A stretch of 64,000 bases of DNA, taken from NCBI RefSeq assembly GCF_900113735.1, contig NZ_FOQM01000009.1:62001-126000 (forward strand). The letters are read 5' to 3'. The notes beneath the pieces were generated by a model. It made no database searches. It was not told where the DNA came from and saw only the letters and a list, made by a program, of their open reading frames with translations. This DNA comes from Bradyrhizobium sp. Gha. Its GTDB lineage: Bacteria; Pseudomonadota; Alphaproteobacteria; Rhizobiales; Xanthobacteraceae. Position 1 is the first letter of the stretch. Each line of letters opens with the position of its first letter. This document shows positions 59,593 through 64,000 of the stretch, one piece after another. The translations under genes and the position numbers were made by a program.

Positions 59593-60585
59593 TCAGAGCG
59601 TCTGGATGCGCTGGATCATGGCCTGGTATTTCGGGCCATACTTGTCCCACACCGGCTTGACCGCATCCTGGAATGGCTTCTTGTCGGCGATTTCCACGAT
59701 CTCGCAGCCGGCGGCCTTGGCCTTCTCCATCGCCGTCGTTTCGTACTTCTTCCAGAGCTCGCGCTCCTCGAGCTGCGCCTCGCGGGCGAACTTCTTGATC
59801 AGCGCCTGGTCGTCGGCGGACAGCGCGGTCCAGGACCGCTTGGAGAAGCAGAGGATCTCGGGGATGATCAGGTGCTCCGTCAGCGAGTAGTATTTCGCCA
59901 CGGTGTAGTGGTTGCTGAACACGTAGCTCGGCGGGTTGTTCTCAGCGCCGTCGATCACGCCGGTCTGCAGCGAGGAGAATACCTGGTCGTATCCCATCGC
60001 GATGCCGTTGCCGCCAAGCGCATTGACCATGTCGATGAAGATCGGGTTGCCGATCACGCGAAGCTTCAGGCCGTGAACGTCGGCGACCGATTTGATGGGG
60101 TGCTTGGTGTTGTAGAAGCTGCGTGCACCGGAATCCATCCAGCACAGGCCGACCAGATTGGCGTTGGGGCTTGCGGTAATCTTGTCGAGCAACTCCTGGC
60201 CGACCTCGCCGTCCATCATCTTCCAGGATTGCGCCACGTTCTTGAACAGGAACGGCATGTTGACGACGTTGATGTCGTCGACGATCGGACCGACGGCGCC
60301 GGCGCTGACGCGCAGCATCTGGATCGCGCCGATCTGGGTCTGCTCGATCGTCTCCTTCTCGGCGCCAAGTTGCGCGGAGGGATAGGTCTGGATCGAGAGG
60401 CGGCCCTGGGTTGCCTCGGCGAGCTTCTTGCCCATGTTCTCGACGGCGGCGACCGTTGGGTAGCCAACCGGCTGCACGTCGGCGGCCTTGAAGACGGCCT
60501 TGGTCTGGGCGTGGCCCGACGAGATCGGAGCCAGCGTGGCAGCTCCCAGTCCGGCGCTCAATTTGATGAAATCACGGCGTAGCAT
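59593..60585 (-). CDS. TRAP transporter periplasmic binding protein (DctP type)
   Basis: 330 residues from ATG 60585, with GGGAG upstream. The N-terminus MLRRDFIKLSAGLGAATLAP has a twin-arginine-like RRDFIK motif and ends near SGHA-QTK, so export may be through Tat. DctP features: GKKLAEATQGRLSIQTYPSA, LCWMDSGARSFYNTKHPIKS, VADVHGLKLRVIGNPIFIDM and MGYDQVFSSLQTGVIDGAEN. The conserved arginine of LRV is expected to bind the substrate carboxylate. Ligand unknown. Downstream of the GntR regulator gene, 62 bp. Confidence 0.93.
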   Translation of the reverse strand: MLRRDFIKLSAGLGAATLAPISSGHAQTKAVFKAADVQPVGYPTVAAVENMGKKLAEATQGRLSIQTYPSAQLGAEKETIEQTQIGAIQMLRVSAGAVGPIVDDINVVNMPFLFKNVAQSWKMMDGEVGQELLDKITASPNANLVGLCWMDSGARSFYNTKHPIKSVADVHGLKLRVIGNPIFIDMVNALGGNGIAMGYDQVFSSLQTGVIDGAENNPPSYVFSNHYTVAKYYSLTEHLIIPEILCFSKRSWTALSADDQALIKKFAREAQLEERELWKKYETTAMEKAKAAGCEIVEIADKKPFQDAVKPVWDKYGPKYQAMIQRIQTL

Positions 60586-60647
60586 GGTCGTCTCCCTCAT
60601 TAGTTCTTGGTTCTTTCGATGTGTGTCGTTATTGACCGGAAAGCCGG

Positions 60648-61388
60648 TCACTCCGTGCTGGCGAAAAACTCCGGATTGGTATGTTGCGTCTCCGAGATGT
60701 CGCGAAGCAGCCGGTCGAGATGGCGCTCCATCGCAATCCCGGCACGTTGCGGATCGTGCGCCTCGATCGCCGCGAGGATCGGTTCATGCTCTGCGATGAC
60801 CTGCGTCATGCGTCCGGCGACCGGCAGCGTCAGTTGGCGATAACGATCGACATGCATCTTTACATGCAGGATCAGCGTCCAGATTCCGGGATGTCTGGCG
60901 ACATCGGCGATGGTGGCGTGGAACAGCTCATCGGCCTGATGAAACGCGGTGCGGTCTCCAGCTTCATCGGCCTCACGCTGGCGTTCCACGATCGACCGCA
61001 ATTGCAGGATCTGACTCGTCGTGGCGCGTTCGGCCGCGAGGCGCGCGGTGGTCTCTTCCAGCGCCTTGCGGATGATGATGGCCTCGGGCAGGGCGGCGAG
61101 CGGGATGCGGGACACGAAGATGCCGGACTGCGGAAAAACGTCCAGCAGGCCCTCGTCGGAAAGCTTGAGAATCGCTTCGCGCACCGGCGTGCGGCTGACG
61201 CCGAAGCTGAGCGCGATCTCGGATTCCGAGATCACCTCGCCGGGCCTGCGACGCATCGAGACCAACTCGCCGCGCAGTTCGTTATAGATACGCGACGAAG
61301 CCGTCGCTCGCTGCGGTGGCTTACCGCGGCGAGGACCGGTCATGGCTGAAGCCGCGGCTTCGGTTTTCTTCGTCGAGCGGGCGGGCAT
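60648..61388 (-). CDS. GntR-family (FCD) transcriptional regulator
   Basis: 246 residues. A basic N-terminal extension precedes the winged helix (SRIYNELRGELVSMRRRPGE; SESEIALSFGVSRTPVREAI; LLDVFPQSGIFVSRI). The FCD ligand domain keeps its metal-binding His pattern: FHQADELFHATIADVARHPG, and EHEPILAAIEAHDPQRAGIA. FadR-subfamily members sense organic acids and control neighbouring transport genes; it precedes the TRAP operon, and an AT-rich palindrome lies just upstream of its start. Confidence 0.92.
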   Translation of the reverse strand: MPARSTKKTEAAASAMTGPRRGKPPQRATASSRIYNELRGELVSMRRRPGEVISESEIALSFGVSRTPVREAILKLSDEGLLDVFPQSGIFVSRIPLAALPEAIIIRKALEETTARLAAERATTSQILQLRSIVERQREADEAGDRTAFHQADELFHATIADVARHPGIWTLILHVKMHVDRYRQLTLPVAGRMTQVIAEHEPILAAIEAHDPQRAGIAMERHLDRLLRDISETQHTNPEFFASTE

Positions 61389-61401
61389 GCGTGCTCCGCA
61401 A

Positions 61402-61420
61402 TTGATATATTAGTATATGA
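61402..61420. promoter_or_regulatory. Putative GntR operator
   Basis: TTGATATATTAGTATATGA, an AT-rich inverted repeat in GC-rich surroundings, 14 bp upstream of the GntR start codon at 61388. Position and symmetry suit autoregulation and control of the TRAP operon. Confidence 0.45.
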
Positions 61421-61757
61421 ACTGATTTGCGAGAAGATCAACTAGGAGATTAGAAGGGGGTGTCTCTGTTGCTCTGCAGCAAGCGGCAGCGGTTCTCCCA
61501 CCGAAAGCCGAGCGCGAGATTGCTCTGGCATGATGACGGATATTTCCGCGCTCAAGAGCCCCTCCCTGGATCCATCTCCCCATTGGCCTTCCTAAGGGCG
61601 CGCCGAGCAAGGAGTCCAAGTTGAAGCGAGTATCGATCGATGCCGTTTTTGGATTGATGGGGGGCGACTACCGGGGATGCGAACGTTGTATTTGAACCTC
61701 TCGTGTCCGGGCCGCTTGGTTCGCACGACCTGACCGCAACAGGAAAAGGATGTAGTC
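61421..61757. other. Intergenic region between the GntR/TRAP operon and the SDR gene
   Basis: 337 bases without a supported gene; a 69-codon minus-strand frame (61410-61619) has no ribosome-binding site or recognisable sequence. It probably contains the promoter of the SDR gene. CAGGAAAAGGA lies just before its start. Confidence 0.4.
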
Positions 61758-62564
61758 GTGACTGATTATCGCAAGCTCTTCGATCTCACCGGCAAGACGG
61801 CCGTGGTGCTCGGCGCCGCATCGGGCATCGGCAAATCGTCCGCCGAGGCGCTGGCCGGACTTGGTGCGCAGGTCGTTTGCGCCGACCGCGCGCTTGACGC
61901 CGCGGAGGCGACGGCTGCGGGGATTCGCGAGAAGGGCGGCTGGGCCGAGGCCGCCGGGTGCGACGCTGCTAGCGCCGCCGACGTCAACGCGCTCGCCAAA
62001 ACGGTGATGCAGAAATTTCCGCGGCTCGACATCGCCGTGACGACGCCCGGGCTCAACATCCGCAAGACCATTCTCGACTACACCGAGGAGGACCTCGATC
62101 GCGTCCTGAACCTCAACGTCAAGGGCACCGTCTGGTTCTTCCAGGCCTTCGGCCGCATCATGGTCGAGCAAAAGGGCGGCAGCATCATCGCGTGCTCCTC
62201 GGTGCGCGCGGTGACCATCGAGCCGGGCCTCGGTGTCTACGGCTCGACCAAGGCCGCGATCGGTCTTCTGGTGAAGGGCTTTGCCTCCGAGGTCGGGCAT
62301 GCCGGCGTGCGCGTCAACGCGGTCGCGCCGAGCATCGTGGAGACCGCGCTGACCAGCCCGTTCAAGCAGCGGCCCGACATCTACAATCTCTATGCGGGGC
62401 ACACCGTGTTCAATCGTTGGAGCAGTGCCGACGAGGTCGCGACAGCCGTCGCCTATCTCGCTTCGGACGGAGCGAGCTATGTCAGCGGCAGCACGCTGTT
62501 CGTCGATGGCGGCTGGACCGGGGTCGACGGCCCGCCGACCGGTCTCACGCAGCTGCACAAATGA
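61758..62564 (+). CDS. SDR-family oxidoreductase
   Basis: 268 residues; start at 61758 preceded by AAAAGGA. Cofactor motif VVLGAASGIGKSSAEALAG, catalytic Ser/Tyr/Lys in IIACSSVRAVTIEPGLGVYG followed by STKAAIG, and NAVAPSIVETALTSPF. The usual NNAG is replaced by TTPG (VTTPGLN), seen in some sugar- and hydroxyacid-acting SDRs. Divergent from the GntR-TRAP operon, so it may act on the substrate imported by that transporter. Confidence 0.9.
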   Translation: MTDYRKLFDLTGKTAVVLGAASGIGKSSAEALAGLGAQVVCADRALDAAEATAAGIREKGGWAEAAGCDAASAADVNALAKTVMQKFPRLDIAVTTPGLNIRKTILDYTEEDLDRVLNLNVKGTVWFFQAFGRIMVEQKGGSIIACSSVRAVTIEPGLGVYGSTKAAIGLLVKGFASEVGHAGVRVNAVAPSIVETALTSPFKQRPDIYNLYAGHTVFNRWSSADEVATAVAYLASDGASYVSGSTLFVDGGWTGVDGPPTGLTQLHK

Positions 62565-62639
62565 GGTTTGCATCTAGCTTGCAAAGCCGACGCGCTGGCG
62601 CAGCTCCCTCCGATCTGCGCCGGTCAGCAGTGCGATCAG

Positions 62640-63100
62640 CGCCAGGCCGGGAGAGCGTAGGCGTGCGCGATATAGGGGCGGGTGTATTGCCGGCGGAGCG
62701 TGCGGGTCGCCATTCCCGCAGCCGCCGTCTTGGTGTCTATGACAGTGGTCTCGACGGGCTGGCTCTTCAGGAAGCCCGCAAGATCGTTTTCATCAGGCAG
62801 CGGCTCGCCGGCGGACCATGTCGCTCCCTTGCGCAAGGTCTTCAGCGCGGCTTCCGCCGCGGCTTCGCCGTCGGCGATGACGCCGGCAAAGCCACCGTCG
62901 CGCACGATCGTGACCAGCCCGGAAACGGCGCGTACGGCCGCTTCGTCGAGCGCGATCAGCCTGGCGGCTGAAATCCCGGGCCTCAGGACGCGTCCATGCA
63001 ACAGCTTCGGCAACGCGCAATCATGGATGAACCGCTCCCGCGCGAACACCTTGTCGGGAATGTCGACGCGCTGGACCGAATGTCCGGCGACGGCGCGTTT
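62640..63100 (-). pseudogene. Fragment of a molybdenum hydroxylase large subunit (xanthine/nicotinate dehydrogenase type)
   Basis: The minus frame encodes QRVDIPDKVFARERFIHDCA, LPKLLHGRVLRPGISAARLI and LVTIVRDGGFAGVIADGEAA, and ends after QYTRPYIAHAYALPAWR. This is the N-terminal part of the molybdopterin-binding subunit of aldehyde/nicotinate dehydrogenases, truncated right after the RPYIAH motif, where several hundred more residues should follow. No start codon or intact 5-prime end. Remnant. Confidence 0.65.
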
Positions 63101-63139
63101 GGCATGGCCTTGGCCACGGTGCCCGCAACGGCATCGTGG

Positions 63140-63577
63140 TCGAGCGATACTGCCGTCCGGTGGTCGCGAGCGCACGGACCTGGTCTCGCCGATATTGGGC
63201 GCCATCGCCGGCAGCGCGTCGATCATCATCTGCACCTGGCCTCCGATCACGCCGCTGCGCGCCTCGCCGCTGTTGCGGTAGGGCACATGAACGACATCGA
63301 TGCCGGCCATGGCTTTGAACAGCTCGCCGGCCATGTGGTACGGAGTGCCCTGACCTGAGGACGCGTAGTTCAATTTGCCCGGCTGCGCCTTGGCGAGCGC
63401 GATGAATTCCTGGAGCGTCTTCGCCGGGACTTGCGGATTCACCACGATGACGAGGTCGGAGTAGTTCGCCGGCGCGATCGGCGCGAGGTCGCGCATCAAG
63501 TCGTATTGGCGCTGCTCGACCGATTTCGGTGTGGCTGCGGGGCATTTCGCGGGCGCGGCAAGGAACATGACGCGCGT
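63140..63577 (-). pseudogene. Fragment of a TctC/Bug-type periplasmic binding protein
   Basis: Encodes RQYDLMRDLAPIAPANYSDL, KTLQEFIALAKAQPGKLNYA, SSGQGTPYHMAGELFKAMAG and VVHVPYRNSGEARSGVIGGQ, the core of Bug proteins. The signal peptide and N-terminus are missing. Near 63183 the homology shifts into another frame (VRALATTGRQYRSTTMP), so there is also a frameshift, and the 3-prime end is lost into the adjacent hydroxylase fragment. Confidence 0.65.
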
Positions 63578-63655
63578 GCGGTTTGAGCATTTTGCATGGG
63601 CGTTGCCGGATAAATGCCCTCGGCTCCCAGGTATTTTGATGTTACGAAATCGGAC

Positions 63656-64000
63656 ATGAACCAGCACGCCAAGATCGAGATTCGCCACTCCACCTGTCCG
63701 CACGATTGCCCATCGGCCTGCGCGCTCGATGTCGAGGTGATCGAAGGCCGCAGCATCGGCCGCGTCCGTGGTTCGAAAAAGCAGACCTATACGGCCGGCG
63801 TGGTCTGCGCCAAGGTCGCGCGCTATGCCGAGCGCATCCATCATCCTGAACGGGTGATGTATCCGATGCGCCGCACCGGGCCGAAGGGCTCGGGCCAATT
63901 TGCGCGCATCAGCTGGGACGACGCGCTCGACGAGATCGCCGATCGCTTCAACCAGGCCGAGCGCGAGTTCGGCGCGGAATCGATCTGGCCTTACTATTAC
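63656..64000 (+). CDS. Molybdopterin-dependent oxidoreductase, N-terminal part
   Basis: ATG 63656; 115 codons are visible before the right edge. MNQHAKIEIRHSTCPHDCPS then ACALDVEVIEGRSIG shows the Cys-x3-Cys-x3-Cys start of the 4Fe-4S site of the DMSO-reductase family, with the fourth Cys in GVVCAKVAR. YPMRRTGPKGSGQFARISWD followed by DALDEIADRF is also typical. Cytoplasmic type (no Tat signal). The substrate cannot be inferred from this part. Confidence 0.88.
   Translation, partial: MNQHAKIEIRHSTCPHDCPSACALDVEVIEGRSIGRVRGSKKQTYTAGVVCAKVARYAERIHHPERVMYPMRRTGPKGSGQFARISWDDALDEIADRFNQAEREFGAESIWPYYY

Noticed and set aside
62636..63898. A single 420-codon minus-strand gene
   Set aside because: The product joins a TctC fragment and a molybdenum hydroxylase fragment, with a non-homologous start antisense to the molybdopterin oxidoreductase; treated as two pseudogene remnants.

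Overview
The window is high-GC DNA from an alphaproteobacterium. Gene content (DUF3606 and other small rhizobial proteins, TRAP/ABC catabolic clusters, FixK-type boxes, AHH nuclease with DxFGNW-like tails) points to Bradyrhizobium or a close relative; this is an inference from protein families, not from a marker gene. No rRNA, tRNA or CRISPR array was found.

Layout. 0-6.2 kb: a surface/secretion and signalling block: a TpsB (ShlB/FhaC) outer-membrane transporter, divergent from a FecR-domain protein and a CHASE2-PAS-GGDEF-EAL c-di-GMP enzyme. 6.2-12.5 kb: arginase, a non-canonical Nramp transporter, a Crp/Fnr regulator broken by one in-frame amber codon, and a run of very small proteins. 13.2-22.7 kb: an accessory island. 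It holds DUF4261 and Imm11 (DUF1629) genes, a decayed second Imm11 copy, an AHH-nuclease protein, an M23 peptidase sharing a C-terminal motif with the AHH protein, and prophage leftovers (small-terminase-like protein, truncated large terminase, GNAT). Spread through it are five copies, all in the same direction, of a ~91-bp unit made of a near-perfect promoter followed by an intrinsic terminator; this looks like a multicopy family of tiny transcripts and is the strongest unexplained signal.

22.8-33.3 kb: a catabolic cluster: class III CoA-transferase, two-component flavin monooxygenase, hydroxyisobutyrate-dehydrogenase-like enzyme, IlvD/Edd dehydratase embedded in an ABC uptake operon with two permeases, and a NicX-type dihydroxypyridine dioxygenase. 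33.3-39.0 kb: a tightly packed minus-strand operon (alpha/beta hydrolase, acyl-CoA dehydrogenase, acyl-CoA synthetase, octopine-dehydrogenase-like enzyme, hydroxyacyl-CoA dehydrogenase). 39.2-49.4 kb: a CoA-dependent aromatic pathway best matching aerobic 2-aminobenzoate (anthranilate) degradation: aryl-CoA ligase, fused anthraniloyl/salicylyl-CoA monooxygenase-reductase, enoyl-CoA hydratase, SDR, a second flavin monooxygenase, cupin, RidA, LivK-type binding protein, and a MarR regulator. Recurrent near-palindromes of the form TTTTAAGCCTAAAA lie upstream of several of these genes and are probably the MarR operator.

49.4-57.6 kb: a low-oxygen/stress block (CBS-BON protein, CHAD protein, APH-kinase fusion, universal stress protein, acetate-CoA ligase-GNAT fusion, Crp/Fnr regulator) with two perfect and one near-perfect FixK/FNR boxes. 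57.6-62.6 kb: a GntR-regulated TRAP transporter operon facing an SDR. 62.6-63.6 kb: remnants of a molybdenum hydroxylase large subunit and a TctC-type binding protein, followed by the start of a molybdopterin oxidoreductase that runs off the end.
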